DNA of 64,000 nucleotides. It comes from Ascidiaceihabitans sp. (GTDB taxonomy: Bacteria; Pseudomonadota; Alphaproteobacteria; Rhodobacterales; Rhodobacteraceae). The notes below the pieces were generated by a model that had not been told where the DNA came from, did no database searches, and worked only from the letters and a program-made list of their open reading frames with translations. The position numbers were made by a program, and so were the translations under genes. Position 1 is the first letter of the stretch, and the number at the start of each line of letters is the position of its first letter. The stretch lies in assembly GCA_028248455.1 (NCBI GenBank), contig JAOKHV010000005.1, forward strand, positions 16,738 through 80,737, read 5' to 3'. This document shows positions 1 to 10,489 of this stretch, in pieces.

Positions 1-1
1 C

Positions 2-355
2 CACAATCAGATTTTACCGATTGGTGGACCAGGTCCGGCGATCACACCGCGCGCTCAAGGCGAAATGCTGTTCACCGCGCTTGAGATTGCACCAAAATTC
101 AAGAAAGTCCCTATACGGCTGATGTCAGTGATTATTGGGGGGCTTGCGATGTTTCCACCGCTGCGTGATAAGGCTGAGCTGGCACGGATTGGGCGGTACT
201 ATGCCACCGAATCAATGCTGGTCTGGAATTCAACCCATAACCGATATGATGCAGATTTAACGCCAGAATGGGGTCAAGAAACGTTGCAAGATCACTATCT
301 TCAGCTTGCGACAGGATCAAAAACAGTTGATCTGGGCGATCACGCCGTATTTTGA
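2..355 (+). CDS. bciA: Divinyl (proto)chlorophyllide 8-vinyl reductase, BciA type, C-terminal part (5' truncated by window)
   Basis: Frame open from base 2 (HNQILPIGGPGPAITPRAQGEM...); C-terminus ATESMLVW...YDADLTPEWGQETLQDHY...DLGDHAVF matches the BciA/DVR C-terminal pattern; adjacent to photosynthesis genes. Confidence 0.75.
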   Translation, partial: HNQILPIGGPGPAITPRAQGEMLFTALEIAPKFKKVPIRLMSVIIGGLAMFPPLRDKAELARIGRYYATESMLVWNSTHNRYDADLTPEWGQETLQDHYLQLATGSKTVDLGDHAVF

Positions 356-735
356 CGACATCAGAAGTGGGTGAATAATATGGCATACGGGTAAAGTTGC
401 AAAAGTTCATTCGCAATCCGACGAAAGGCTAGTGAAATTAAATGACAACCGAAACACGGGTTGAACTACTAAAATTAGGCACCGGTTAAATAAAATTCGA
501 TTACTGAAAAGTAGGTAACCTCTTACGTATTCAATGATCCTATCTCAAACCTGTTTTGGTCAGCTTGACCTAAACCCGCCAGGAATACTCACCAAAGGTC
601 CTGTCGATGCGCTGTCTACCGGTAAAAACCACTAAGGTTTATAAGCAACCTCACTTCTAGATATCACAGTTCAACCCATAAACAACGAACACAATAGGCA
701 AGCAGCAACAACCGAACACTGCCCGGACAAACTTA

Positions 736-770
736 TAGGAACGACAGCCCATGACAGGCCGTCATTCCTA
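736..770 (-). terminator. Hairpin downstream of the cytochrome c gene
   Basis: Minus-strand RNA UAGGAAUGACGGCC / GGCUGUCGUUCCUA, 14 bp including two G-U wobbles; weak U-tract. Confidence 0.5.
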
Positions 771-777
771 TCAGGTT

Positions 778-1242
778 TTAATTTGTAGTTGCTTCAGCTT
801 CAGGACCAACTGAAACCAGATAAGCCCAAATGTTGCGCGCATCTTTTTCGCTCTTCAGTTTATACGACATCTTGGACCTTTGACGCTTGCCCAATGATTC
901 CTTCAGGAAATCAGACGGATCCTTTGTCCATGCTACAAACTGTGCTTCGTCCCAAGCGGCGTCCTGCTCACCCATGGCGATCAGACCTTTGGAGTAGCGA
1001 AAGCCTTCCTGTGAACCCATAATGCGATTATACAAGCCATACAGGTTTGGGCCCGTCTTGCTACCTTTCTTGATTACCGAGCCATCGTTCGAAACAATCA
1101 TGTGACAGGATTTACATTTTTTAAAGCCTTTTTCGCCAGCTGCTGAGTCACCGGTTGCGTGACCGTCGGCAATTGCTGCGGTCGTCATTAAAACTGCTGT
1201 TCCAACAGCAATGAAGTACGATTTCATATTATAGCCTCTCAA
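778..1242 (-). CDS. cycA: Periplasmic class I cytochrome c (c2/c551-like)
   Basis: Signal peptide MKSYFIAVGTAVLMTTAAIADG, CKSCH heme motif, distal MSYKLKS; start probably at the MKSYF methionine (1227). Confidence 0.75.
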   Translation of the reverse strand: MRGYNMKSYFIAVGTAVLMTTAAIADGHATGDSAAGEKGFKKCKSCHMIVSNDGSVIKKGSKTGPNLYGLYNRIMGSQEGFRYSKGLIAMGEQDAAWDEAQFVAWTKDPSDFLKESLGKRQRSKMSYKLKSEKDARNIWAYLVSVGPEAEATTN

Positions 1243-1506
1243 TAATTCATTTCTAGGTTACGGTAACCTTGTACTTAAATTTTTCAAGAAAATTTCGAAA
1301 AATTGCGCTTTAAATTCTTGCCTACCTTCGAAAACAGACACTCTATTTGTCCGAAAAATCTATTTGACTCATATAACTAAGTGTTTGAGGCTATGAACTC
1401 AATCAAAAGGACGAAAAATATACCTTTGTAAACTCAACAACACTTTACAGGCTCTAATGACGAGCTAACTATTCATTCAGTAATAGAGCAGAGCGGGAGG
1501 GAAATC

Positions 1507-2334
1507 ATGCCAAATCACGTAGATATTTTTCATCAAAATATTTATGAGCAAACCTTCGGTGAGCTGAAAACGCTCAATAAAACTTTGCCAGAAGATGCGA
1601 TTTTCTCACTGGCGCGCGAGGTATTACACCGCGTTGTCACGCGCGGAAACAATTTAAGCATTTCCAATTCACAAACGTTGTCCCTTCGAATTGACCAACT
1701 TACGCGGGCGTTAATTTCTGATGATGGGGACGCAGGTGCAGACATGATCCGCAACACCCGCGCGGAGGGCACAAGTCTCGAAGACCTTTATCTGGTATAT
1801 CTCGTCGAAGCCGCACGCACCTTGGGTGTCTGGTGGGAAGAAGACCGGATTTCTTTGGTTGACGTAACAGTTGGAACAGGCAGAATCTACGCGATCATGC
1901 GCGGATTGTCACCATTATTCCCGCTTCCCCCACCCAATGGCCAAAAGGCAGCCTTGTTCACCGCAGTTCCAGGCGAAACCCATACTCTTGGTGTCAAGAT
2001 GGCTGCTGATCTGTTTCGCACAAACGGTTGGGATATCGACCTACGGATTGGCGCGACAAACGCAGAATTGGCAAAGCACATTCAAGATCACCGTCCCCGC
2101 ATCGTTGGCTTATCTGCAGGTGGCAAACATGCGGTAGAAGACCTCGCGCGGTTAATAATCGGTATTAGGATCAGCTCTCCATCCACAACAATTCTTGTCA
2201 GTGGCCAAATCGTTCACGAGGCGGGTGACCTCGTGAAACTGATGGGGCCAGACGCAATTGTGTCAGATTATGCACAGGTCGAGGCCGAAATGGACCGCCT
2301 CTGGGATCTGACAACACAGGATAACCCGCCATAA
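1507..2334 (+). CDS. Cobalamin-binding-domain antirepressor of PpaA/AerR type
   Basis: B12-binding-like domain (TAVPGETHTLGVKMAADLFRTNGWDIDLRIG); located directly upstream of bchG in the PGC. Confidence 0.7.
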   Translation: MPNHVDIFHQNIYEQTFGELKTLNKTLPEDAIFSLAREVLHRVVTRGNNLSISNSQTLSLRIDQLTRALISDDGDAGADMIRNTRAEGTSLEDLYLVYLVEAARTLGVWWEEDRISLVDVTVGTGRIYAIMRGLSPLFPLPPPNGQKAALFTAVPGETHTLGVKMAADLFRTNGWDIDLRIGATNAELAKHIQDHRPRIVGLSAGGKHAVEDLARLIIGIRISSPSTTILVSGQIVHEAGDLVKLMGPDAIVSDYAQVEAEMDRLWDLTTQDNPP

Positions 2335-2338
2335 TAAG

Positions 2339-2356
2339 TGTAAATCAAAGTTTACA
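2339..2356. promoter_or_regulatory. PpsR/CrtJ-type operator 1 upstream of bchG
   Basis: TGTAAATCAAAGTTTACA = TGT-N12-ACA. Confidence 0.75.
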
Positions 2357-2373
2357 CTTGCAGAGGTTAAATG

Positions 2374-2391
2374 TGTAAGGCTAAGCTTACA
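2374..2391. promoter_or_regulatory. PpsR/CrtJ-type operator 2 upstream of bchG
   Basis: TGTAAGGCTAAGCTTACA = TGT-N12-ACA; ends 1 nt before the ATG at 2393. Confidence 0.75.
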
Positions 2392-2392
2392 C

Positions 2393-3292
2393 ATGGCCAT
2401 TTTAGATTCCATCAAACCACGCAAATACCCTGAGCCAGCTTCAATGTTGCGCCTGATTAAGCCCATCACATGGTTCCCTCCGATGTGGGCGTATACTTGT
2501 GGATTGATCGCGTCTGGTGCCGCGGCCTCTGGGCAATGGGGCTACATTGTACTGGGCATTCTTCTGGCGGGACCGATTGTTTGCGGCATGTCCCAAGCCG
2601 CCAATGACTGGTGCGATCGGCATGTTGACGCCATCAATGAACCGGACCGGCCTATTCCATCAGGGCGTATTCCAGGACGCTGGGGATTGTGGATCGCTTT
2701 GGTGATGTCCTTCCTGTCCTTAGCTGTTGGATCAATGCTTGGACCTTGGGGCCTAGGTGCCACAATCTTGGGTGTCGTCGCCGCATGGGCCTATTCTGCT
2801 GAACCCGTTCGCATGAAGAAATCAGGCTGGTCGGGGCCAGGGTTAGTTGGACTCAGCTATGAAACATTACCATGGATCACAGGCGCCGCAGTGTTATCCG
2901 CAGACGCGCCAAGCTGGCAAACAATCACAATCGCCGTCCTATACGGTATCGGCGCACATGGGATTATGACACTCAACGATTTTAAAGCGCTCGAAGGCGA
3001 CCGTCAAATGGGGCTGCGGTCTTTGCCTGTGACGCTTGGCCCTGACCGCGCAGCACGGGTGGCCTGTTGGATCATGGCCATTCCGCAAATCGCGGTCATC
3101 ACGTTGCTAATACTTTGGAACAAACCTCTCCACGGGGTGGTAATACTGGCAGTACTTGCGCTGCAAATCGCGGCCATGCGCAAATTGCTGCGCAATCCAC
3201 TCGCCAATACGCCGTGGTATCAAGGGAGTGGCATCACATTATACGTTAGTGGCATGATGATTGCCGCCTTTGCCTTAAGAGGACTGCAATGA
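2393..3292 (+). CDS. bchG: Chlorophyll/bacteriochlorophyll synthase (polyprenyltransferase)
   Basis: LLKPITWFPPMWAY-type N-terminus, NDWCDRHVDAINEPDRPIPSGRIPG motif. Confidence 0.93.
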   Translation: MAILDSIKPRKYPEPASMLRLIKPITWFPPMWAYTCGLIASGAAASGQWGYIVLGILLAGPIVCGMSQAANDWCDRHVDAINEPDRPIPSGRIPGRWGLWIALVMSFLSLAVGSMLGPWGLGATILGVVAAWAYSAEPVRMKKSGWSGPGLVGLSYETLPWITGAAVLSADAPSWQTITIAVLYGIGAHGIMTLNDFKALEGDRQMGLRSLPVTLGPDRAARVACWIMAIPQIAVITLLILWNKPLHGVVILAVLALQIAAMRKLLRNPLANTPWYQGSGITLYVSGMMIAAFALRGLQ

Positions 3293-4572
3293 CACTTTCA
3301 TGGACACAGATTATGCGGTTAGGGCTGGTGCAAATGGCACTTGGCGCGATTGTCGTTTTGACCACATCGACACTAAACAGGCTGATGGTGGTCGAATTCG
3401 CACTGCCCGCTGTTTTGCCCGGTGTGCTTGTTGGCCTGCATTACGGCATTCAAATGTCGCGGCCTAAATGGGGTTTTATGTCGGACAATGGAGCGAACCG
3501 GACAAAATGGATTATCGGCGGTATGATCGTCCTTGCAATCGGTGGCTTCAGCGCTGCCTTGGGTGTCACGTTGTTTGCTATCAATTTTTGGGCGGCGCTG
3601 GGGCTATCGTTTTTAGCCTATACATTTATTGGGCTTGGAGTGGGCGCATCAGGCACATCCTTGCTGGCCCTTTTGGCAACAGCCACCGCACCACAGCGCC
3701 GCGCTGCTGCCGCAACAATCACATGGCTCATGATGATCTTTGGCATCGCAATCACCGCTGGACTGGCGGGTTACTTCATTGCTCCCTATTCACCCGAGCG
3801 TTTGCTTGTCGTCGTCGCTGTCGTTGTCACGCTCGCTGTGATTTTGACGATTTTAGCCATTGGACGAATCGAAAGCCGCGTCACGGCCGCTGCCCCACAG
3901 CCAACCATGTCATTTCGTGACGGTCTTACAGAAATTTGGGCAGAGCAGAAAACCCGCAATTTCACCATCTTCGTCTTTTTGTCGATGAATGCCTATTTCA
4001 TGCAAGAACTGATCTTGGAACCCTTCGCAGGATTAGTATTCAACTTCACTCCAGGTCAATCGACATCGCTGTCAGGGGCACAAAACGGCGGAGTATTTTT
4101 TGGCATGTTAATCGTAGGCATCGTTGCCACAGGGCTAAAGATCGGGTCGTTGCGGTCATGGGTCGTAGCGGGATGTCTTGGGTCGTGTGCCGTGCTTGGC
4201 ATAATCAGTCTTATGGGTACCGGTGCACTCAACGCGCCATTGGTACCGGTTGTTGTGGCACTTGGGGTCTTTAACGGCATGTTCGCGGTGGCAGCCATCG
4301 GCGCAATGATGGCGCTAGCGTCCCAAGGACGCAGCGGAAGGGCTGGAACCCGTATGGGAATTTGGGGCGCAGCCCAAGCGATCGCCGCAGGCTTTGGCGG
4401 ATTAACTGGCGCATTAGCGGTAGATATAATGCGTAGCATCATGGCCGACGGACCTGCATTTGGCGCTGTATTTGCTTTTGAGGCAACAATATTTTTTGCA
4501 GCGGCCCTTATGGCCGTGCGCATCATGGAAATACAAAAGGCACCAGAGGCCGCAATGATACCGGGGGAATAA
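3289..4572 (+). CDS. PucC/LhaA/Bch2-family MFS protein, between bchG and bchP
   Basis: 12-TM PucC-like sequence; ATGA overlap with bchG; position corresponds to the orf428/bch2 gene of Rhodobacter. Confidence 0.85.
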   Translation: MTLSWTQIMRLGLVQMALGAIVVLTTSTLNRLMVVEFALPAVLPGVLVGLHYGIQMSRPKWGFMSDNGANRTKWIIGGMIVLAIGGFSAALGVTLFAINFWAALGLSFLAYTFIGLGVGASGTSLLALLATATAPQRRAAAATITWLMMIFGIAITAGLAGYFIAPYSPERLLVVVAVVVTLAVILTILAIGRIESRVTAAAPQPTMSFRDGLTEIWAEQKTRNFTIFVFLSMNAYFMQELILEPFAGLVFNFTPGQSTSLSGAQNGGVFFGMLIVGIVATGLKIGSLRSWVVAGCLGSCAVLGIISLMGTGALNAPLVPVVVALGVFNGMFAVAAIGAMMALASQGRSGRAGTRMGIWGAAQAIAAGFGGLTGALAVDIMRSIMADGPAFGAVFAFEATIFFAAALMAVRIMEIQKAPEAAMIPGE

Positions 4573-4574
4573 CT

Positions 4575-5753
4575 ATGTACGATGTTGTAGTGATTGGTGG
4601 TGGGCCTTCTGGGGCAACCGCAGCAAATGATCTGGCACTTTCAGGATTTCGAGTCGCGATGATTGACCGCGCTGGGCGGATCAAACCTTGTGGCGGCGCA
4701 GTTCCACCACGTGCGATTTCAGATTTCGACATCCCTGATGATCAGTTGATCGCCAAAGTGAACACAGCCCGTATGGTATCCCCCACCGGACGCCGCGTAG
4801 ATATTCCGATCGAGAACGGATTTGTCGGCATGGTAGACCGCAAAGATTTTGATCCATTTTTGCGCGAACGCGCGATCAGCAACGGCGTCACCTCTTTGAC
4901 AGGTACTTTCCGCAGCATTGAACGAAGGGGTGACAATCCAACGGTCATCTACCGCGACAAAAAAACTGGCAAAGACAAATCAATCCGGACCCGTATGATT
5001 ATTGGCGCCGATGGGGCGCGGTCTAATGTGGCCAAGGCCGAAGTGCCGGGTGGTGAGAAAATCAACTACGTGATCGCCTATCACGAAATAATAGAAGCCC
5101 CTGCCAAATCAGCGAGCTATGACCCGCTGCGGTGTGACGTGATTTATGACGGGAAAATCTCGCCAGACTTTTACGGCTGGGTATTTCCCCACGGAGCGTC
5201 CTGTTCGGTTGGTATGGGCACGGGTGTGGACGGCGTTGATCTTAAACAGGCGACTGCTGATTTGCGCGCAGCCTCTGGACTGACCGATTGCAAAACACTG
5301 CGGCGCGAAGGGGCACCTATCCCACTGCGACCTATGGATAAATGGGACAACGGACTCGATGTGGTATTGGCTGGCGATGCGGCCGGAGTCGTTGCCCCGT
5401 CGTCTGGCGAAGGCATCTATTATGCAATGATGGGTGGGCGTCTTGCAGCGACAGCAGTCAGCTCTGCTCTAACATCTGGCCGTGCCAAAGATCTAACATT
5501 GGCACGGAAACTTTTCATGAACGAACATAAAAATGTTTTCAAAGTGCTAGGCGCGATGCAAAATGCCTACTACCGTAGCGACGAACGGCGCGAACGCTTT
5601 GTCTCATTATGCCACGATGTGGATGTGCAGCGGCTGACCTTCGAGGCCTACATGAACAAGAAGCTAGTAGCGGCAAAACCAATGGCACATCTAAAAATTG
5701 GGGTCAAAAATTTAGCTCACCTCACCCGCATAATCCCGGCCACACGTATATGA
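4575..5753 (+). CDS. bchP: Geranylgeranyl reductase
   Basis: N-terminal MYDVVVIGGGPSGATAANDLALSG FAD motif, PCGGAVPPRAI, GDAAGVVAPSSGEGIYYAM. Confidence 0.93.
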   Translation: MYDVVVIGGGPSGATAANDLALSGFRVAMIDRAGRIKPCGGAVPPRAISDFDIPDDQLIAKVNTARMVSPTGRRVDIPIENGFVGMVDRKDFDPFLRERAISNGVTSLTGTFRSIERRGDNPTVIYRDKKTGKDKSIRTRMIIGADGARSNVAKAEVPGGEKINYVIAYHEIIEAPAKSASYDPLRCDVIYDGKISPDFYGWVFPHGASCSVGMGTGVDGVDLKQATADLRAASGLTDCKTLRREGAPIPLRPMDKWDNGLDVVLAGDAAGVVAPSSGEGIYYAMMGGRLAATAVSSALTSGRAKDLTLARKLFMNEHKNVFKVLGAMQNAYYRSDERRERFVSLCHDVDVQRLTFEAYMNKKLVAAKPMAHLKIGVKNLAHLTRIIPATRI

Positions 5754-6286
5754 CAGATGTCGTAATCCCAGCATGGGTAAATGGGACGTTGCATCCTGTG
5801 GAAAAGCTAGAGGCACATAAACGTGGTCTTAAACACAAGGCTGTATCGGTGTTTGTTATAGCTGGAAATGCGGTGCTGATCCAACAACGTGCGGCCCATA
5901 AATATCATACCCCACGTTTATGGGCGAACACTTGCTGTACCCACCCCAAGTGGGATGAAGCCCCAAAAACCTGCGCCGTGCGGCGTTTAAACGATGAACT
6001 GGGCATGACTGATCTACGCCCACAACATCGAGGAACGGTCGAGTATCGTGCCGATGTGGGTGGCGGTTTGATTGAACACGAGGTGGTAGAAGTCTATCTG
6101 GCTCAAACAAACCGTGCACATAAAGTCCACCCAAACCCAGAAGAGGTTATGGCCACCCGCTGGGTCGAGTATGAACAGCTGATTCAAGAGGTCCGCGCCA
6201 CTCCAGAACACTTCACGCCATGGCTGTCGATTTATCTGGAAAAACACAGCGATCTAATTTTTGGCAGCACAGTCGTCGCTCAATAA
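5750..6286 (+). CDS. idi: Isopentenyl-diphosphate delta-isomerase (Nudix)
   Basis: ATGA overlap with bchP; LWANTCCTHPKWDE, RLNDELGM Nudix/IDI motifs. Confidence 0.9.
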   Translation: MTDVVIPAWVNGTLHPVEKLEAHKRGLKHKAVSVFVIAGNAVLIQQRAAHKYHTPRLWANTCCTHPKWDEAPKTCAVRRLNDELGMTDLRPQHRGTVEYRADVGGGLIEHEVVEVYLAQTNRAHKVHPNPEEVMATRWVEYEQLIQEVRATPEHFTPWLSIYLEKHSDLIFGSTVVAQ

Positions 6287-6302
6287 TCACATAGTCCACA
6301 CA

Positions 6303-8183
6303 TCACACCGGAATTTTAATTCCCGCCGCCTGCAATGCAGTCGCTGCAATATCAGCCGCTGTCAGCCCCGCATCAGCATACATCGCGTCTGGTGCGGCCT
6401 GATCAATAAACCGGTCAGGCAGGGTCATCGTGCGCACAGCAAGGTGCTCGTCAAGCTGGCCGGTATTGGCCAATTCATGCAATACCATAGCACCGAATCC
6501 GCCTTTAGACCCTTGTTCAATTGTAATTAATGCACGGTGATTTTTCGCCAGTTGCCGGATCAAATCTGTATCTAAGGGCTTGGCAAAGCGCGCATCGGCA
6601 ATCGTCACTGACATTCCTTGGCCCATCAAAATTTCACGGGCCTTCAAGGCCTCTGAAAGATGCGCTCCAAATGATAGGATCGCCACATCTCTGCCATGAT
6701 GCACGATCTTGCCTTTCCCGATTTCCAAAATGGTGCCAACCTCTGGCATGTCGACACCAGTGCCTTCACCACGTGGATAACGAAAAGCAATTGGCCCACT
6801 ATTATGTGCGGCTGCAGTGGTCACCATGTGGATCAACTCTGCCTCGTCAGAAGCAGCCATCACCGTCATATTTGGCAGGGCCGCCAGATACCCAACATCA
6901 AAAGCACCCGCATGTGTCGCCCCATCGGCACCGACCAATCCAGCACGGTCCACCGCGAAACGTACAGGCAAATTTTGCAAGGCCACATCATGCACAATCT
7001 GATCATAACCCCGCTGCAAGAACGATGAATAAATCGCACAAAACGGTTTGAGGCCACCAGCAGCAAGGGCTGCCGCAAAGGTCACACCATGCTGTTCAGC
7101 GATACCTACGTCGAACATTCTCTTGGGATGGGATTGAGCAAAAATGTCCATGCCTGTGCCAGACGGCATAGCAGCAGTGATCCCTACAACGCGATTGTCA
7201 GTGTCCGCAATCTTGACCAACGCTTGTCCAAACACTTTGGTATAGCTGGGCGCATTAGGGCGGGACTTTGATTGGGCACCACTGGCAACATCAAATTTTG
7301 ATACCCCATGATATTTATCTGCAGCAGTCTCGGCAGGGGCGTAACCTTTGCCTTTGACGGTACAGGCATGGATCAAAACTGGACCAGTGGCGCGAGTGCG
7401 CGCAGACCGCAGTACCGCCAATAACTGTGGCAAATCATGTCCATCGATAGGGCCGAAATACTGAAAACCAAGCTCTTCAAACAAGGTGCCACTACCGCCC
7501 GCAGCACCTGTCACCAATTGACGGGCGCGGCGAGCGTGGTCGCGGATCGGACCAGGCAATGCAGCCTCAAACCCTTCAGCCATCGTGCCAAACGGCGAGG
7601 CATAAAGCTCCGAGATATAGCGAGACATCGCGCCAACAGGGGGCGAAATCGACATTTCATTATCATTGAGTATCACAAACATCCGGCGGCCTTCAGCACC
7701 GGCATTGTTCATCGCTTCAAACGCCATGCCAGCACTAATAGAACCATCACCAATAACAGCAATCGCGTCGCCAGTATCCTCGCCCATATCACGGGCAACA
7801 GTGAAGCCAAGGGCGGCAGAAATAGATGTCGAACTATGAGCAGCCCCGAAGGGATCGTAGACAGATTCGCTACGTTTGGTGAAACCGGACAACCCACCTT
7901 CTTGGCGCAGTGTATGCATACGATCACGACGATCCGTCAAAATTTTATGGGGGTAACATTGGTGGCCAACGTCCCAAATCAATTTATCGCGCGGCGTATC
8001 AAACACCGCATGGATTGCGACCGTTAATTCAACAACACCTAATGATGATCCTAAATGACCACCTGTTTTAGAAACAGCTTCAACAACTTCGCCACGCAAC
8101 TCATCGGATAAAATGCAAAGCGCGGCGTCTGATAAACTTCTTAAGTCTTTTGGGGAGGTGATACGGTCCAAATACGCAGTCAT
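6303..8183 (-). CDS. dxs: 1-deoxy-D-xylulose-5-phosphate synthase
   Basis: Transketolase fold, [33 protein letters not shown]; start taken at [18 protein letters not shown]. Confidence 0.95.
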   Translation of the reverse strand: MTAYLDRITSPKDLRSLSDAALCILSDELRGEVVEAVSKTGGHLGSSLGVVELTVAIHAVFDTPRDKLIWDVGHQCYPHKILTDRRDRMHTLRQEGGLSGFTKRSESVYDPFGAAHSSTSISAALGFTVARDMGEDTGDAIAVIGDGSISAGMAFEAMNNAGAEGRRMFVILNDNEMSISPPVGAMSRYISELYASPFGTMAEGFEAALPGPIRDHARRARQLVTGAAGGSGTLFEELGFQYFGPIDGHDLPQLLAVLRSARTRATGPVLIHACTVKGKGYAPAETAADKYHGVSKFDVASGAQSKSRPNAPSYTKVFGQALVKIADTDNRVVGITAAMPSGTGMDIFAQSHPKRMFDVGIAEQHGVTFAAALAAGGLKPFCAIYSSFLQRGYDQIVHDVALQNLPVRFAVDRAGLVGADGATHAGAFDVGYLAALPNMTVMAASDEAELIHMVTTAAAHNSGPIAFRYPRGEGTGVDMPEVGTILEIGKGKIVHHGRDVAILSFGAHLSEALKAREILMGQGMSVTIADARFAKPLDTDLIRQLAKNHRALITIEQGSKGGFGAMVLHELANTGQLDEHLAVRTMTLPDRFIDQAAPDAMYADAGLTAADIAATALQAAGIKIPV

Positions 8184-8292
8184 GAGTAATCCTTCTCGAC
8201 AAGAAAGTCCGACGTTTGTGATAGGTTCTGTTGGCACGGGTGCAGATGCCAGGGTTAGTCCGTAGCATCTACTTCCCGTAGCCAACAGGAGA

Positions 8293-8316
8293 TGTCAGAG
8301 CGTCGAGTCTCTGACA
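8293..8316 (-). other. Perfect hairpin between pufX and dxs
   Basis: TGTCAGAG-CGTCGAGT-CTCTGACA, 8-bp stem, 8-nt loop. Confidence 0.6.
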
Positions 8317-8394
8317 GATTTAGGACACCGAAGGGACTCAGATATCCTAAACACGTGTGAAATGGACGGCGGCTATTACGCCCTTCTCAAAACT

Positions 8395-8634
8395 TTAGAC
8401 GAGCAAAACGTCTATATTTTTCATATAAAAAGACAATGGCGTCGGATCAGGAGTAAAACGCGAGTCCTCTGGGAGTAATTTTCCAATCCACGCCAATGCC
8501 AGGATCGCCAGCACAATGATCAAACAAAAGGCTGCTGCGTATTTTGCACCCCTAAGCTGGAGCATTAGGATTTGACCCTTTAACATGCTTTTCGAATCTT
8601 GGGTCGCCATTAGATAATCATGATTCTCTTTCAT
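8395..8634 (-). CDS. pufX: PufX-like core-complex polypeptide
   Basis: Starts 12 nt after the pufM stop with AGGAGC upstream; single TM helix; ~79 aa (or 71 aa from the second Met); GKLLPEDSRFTPDPTP resembles the R. sphaeroides PufX GRMLPIQENQAPAP segment as recalled; followed by dxs as in Rhodobacter. Confidence 0.7.
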   Translation of the reverse strand: MKENHDYLMATQDSKSMLKGQILMLQLRGAKYAAAFCLIIVLAILALAWIGKLLPEDSRFTPDPTPLSFYMKNIDVLLV

Positions 8635-8646
8635 TGAATTTGCTCC

Positions 8647-9573
8647 TTATTGATCAAGCGGCGCATAGCCGTGGTCTTGGGCCCACACGAACCAATTGTC
8701 GACAACTGTACCGGTTAACAAAATACCAATGCCACCTGTTAATGTTGTCAAAACTGCGAACCACCACGCCCAGCGGTGAATGCCTTCCATTGTGGCGTTA
8801 AAACCCATGGTCCAGCGCCAGAACAATGCAGCGCGTTCTGATGCGGTGCCGCGATCAACAATTTGCTCTATCTCCCGTTCGCCACCGTAACGAGACACAG
8901 CCAGTATGGTCGCACCGTGCATTGCAAACAACAGTGCTGAGCCATAAAGGAAAACGATAGAAAGCGCATGGAAGGGGTTATAAAAAAGATTGCCATAGGT
9001 CAGCGAGAACAGATTGGTCCAATCAAGATGGCTGAAAACGCCGTAAGGGACCGCCTCTGACCATGAACCCATCATGATGGGGCGTATTAATCCAAGTACC
9101 AATACCAACCAAATTGCAGATGCAAAAGCCCATGCAACATGCTTTCCAAGACCCAGCTCTTCAGCCCGCAAATAAGTACGAACCCACCAAGACAACAAGG
9201 AAACGAGGAAAAAGAAACCAGCAATCAAGAACCAGCCACCTTCATTAAGTGGCGCAAAGCCCAGCCCATATTCTGGAGCAGGTGGCTCTAGGGAAAACCA
9301 GAATAGGTCACGCATAAAAATTGCAGGAGACCACTCGGCTTGAACCCAAAAGTTAAATCCTATGATCCAGAACCATATCAAGCCCGATACCATCGAGATT
9401 ACCCCAAATGTACCAAGATAGATTGGGCCTAACTGGGCGTTGCCAAACAATCCAGCGAGAGATGAAAACGTGGCACCTTTGGTGCGTTCTGCAGCCAATG
9501 AGCCGGTCGGGTCGACCCCCATTTCGGGAGGGCCTTGGACCTGCACTTGGGTAAAGATGTTTTGATATTCCAT
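8647..9573 (-). CDS. pufM: Photosynthetic reaction centre subunit M
   Basis: [19 protein letters not shown]; typical RC-M helices and His ligands. Confidence 0.97.
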   Translation of the reverse strand: MEYQNIFTQVQVQGPPEMGVDPTGSLAAERTKGATFSSLAGLFGNAQLGPIYLGTFGVISMVSGLIWFWIIGFNFWVQAEWSPAIFMRDLFWFSLEPPAPEYGLGFAPLNEGGWFLIAGFFFLVSLLSWWVRTYLRAEELGLGKHVAWAFASAIWLVLVLGLIRPIMMGSWSEAVPYGVFSHLDWTNLFSLTYGNLFYNPFHALSIVFLYGSALLFAMHGATILAVSRYGGEREIEQIVDRGTASERAALFWRWTMGFNATMEGIHRWAWWFAVLTTLTGGIGILLTGTVVDNWFVWAQDHGYAPLDQ

Positions 9574-9588
9574 AAGTCTAACCCCTTT

Positions 9589-10419
9589 CTACAGGTCTGC
9601 CCAAAACGGTAAATATGCGTACCAGTCCCACCAAGCGATCCATGCGTCAAACCAGATGGTGCCAGAGATCACGATGCAAATCGCGGACCAAACAACAGCG
9701 GACAGCGCAAGGAACAAGCCAAGCCGGTGGATGCCCAACGGTCCAATCGAGTAGCCGACTAAATCGCGGAAATATGTGTCTTCATGATCAGGCGTGGCAA
9801 TCTGTTTGCCTTTGCCAGGATTGACCGCCGACAACACCAGCGACCCGTGCAGGGCCAGTGCAAAACACGTTGTAAAGAAGAACGTAATAGCGACCATATG
9901 CGCAGGGTTATAGTGGAAGTTGCCATAGGCGTAGCCGACGTTATTGACCCAATCGAGGTGGCTCCAGATCCCATATGGAAACCCATGGCCCCACGCCCCG
10001 AGCAGCACAGGGCGAATAATAACCAGTGTCACATAGGCGAGAATGGCGATGCTAAAGGCAAATGGTACATGATATCCCATGCCTAATTTACGGCAAATTT
10101 CAACCTCACGCATCATCCAACTAAGGAATGCAAATGTCGCACAAAGAGTAATAATTTGCCACAAACCACCTTCAGCCAAAGGCGCTACGCCCAAGCCATA
10201 TTCCAAGGCAGGCGGATTAATAGAAATTAGCCAGGGATTCCATGTGTTCCCTAAAGACGCCCCATATAAAACTAGAATCGTGCCAAGGGCAGCGAAAAAG
10301 AAGGTCGTAACGCCAAAAAATCCGACGTAAAACGGGCCCACCCAGAAGTCGAACAGGTCGCCTCCCACAAGGGTCCCACCTCGGACCCGATATTTTTTCT
10401 CGAAGCTGAGCTGTGCCAT
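9589..10419 (-). CDS. pufL: Photosynthetic reaction centre subunit L
   Basis: [37 protein letters not shown]; start taken at MAQLS rather than the longer ORF start. Confidence 0.97.
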   Translation of the reverse strand: MAQLSFEKKYRVRGGTLVGGDLFDFWVGPFYVGFFGVTTFFFAALGTILVLYGASLGNTWNPWLISINPPALEYGLGVAPLAEGGLWQIITLCATFAFLSWMMREVEICRKLGMGYHVPFAFSIAILAYVTLVIIRPVLLGAWGHGFPYGIWSHLDWVNNVGYAYGNFHYNPAHMVAITFFFTTCFALALHGSLVLSAVNPGKGKQIATPDHEDTYFRDLVGYSIGPLGIHRLGLFLALSAVVWSAICIVISGTIWFDAWIAWWDWYAYLPFWADL

Positions 10420-10489
10420 CTTCTTCCTCCGTTTGGCGCTGCTGCCCATCTGAGTTGTGACAGCGCGACTTGAAACTTATGTGGTGTTT

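Noticed and set aside
1427-1449. TGTAAA...TTTACA inverted repeat upstream of the ppaA-like gene as a PpsR box
   Set aside because: Half-sites are separated by 17 nt between TGT and ACA; not the known N12 geometry. Left as a curiosity.
6530-7051. 173-aa plus-strand ORF opposite dxs
   Set aside because: Antisense shadow ORF in coding sequence; composition looks like reverse-frame translation.
7437-8027. 196-aa plus-strand ORF opposite dxs
   Set aside because: Antisense shadow of a confidently assigned gene; no family resemblance.
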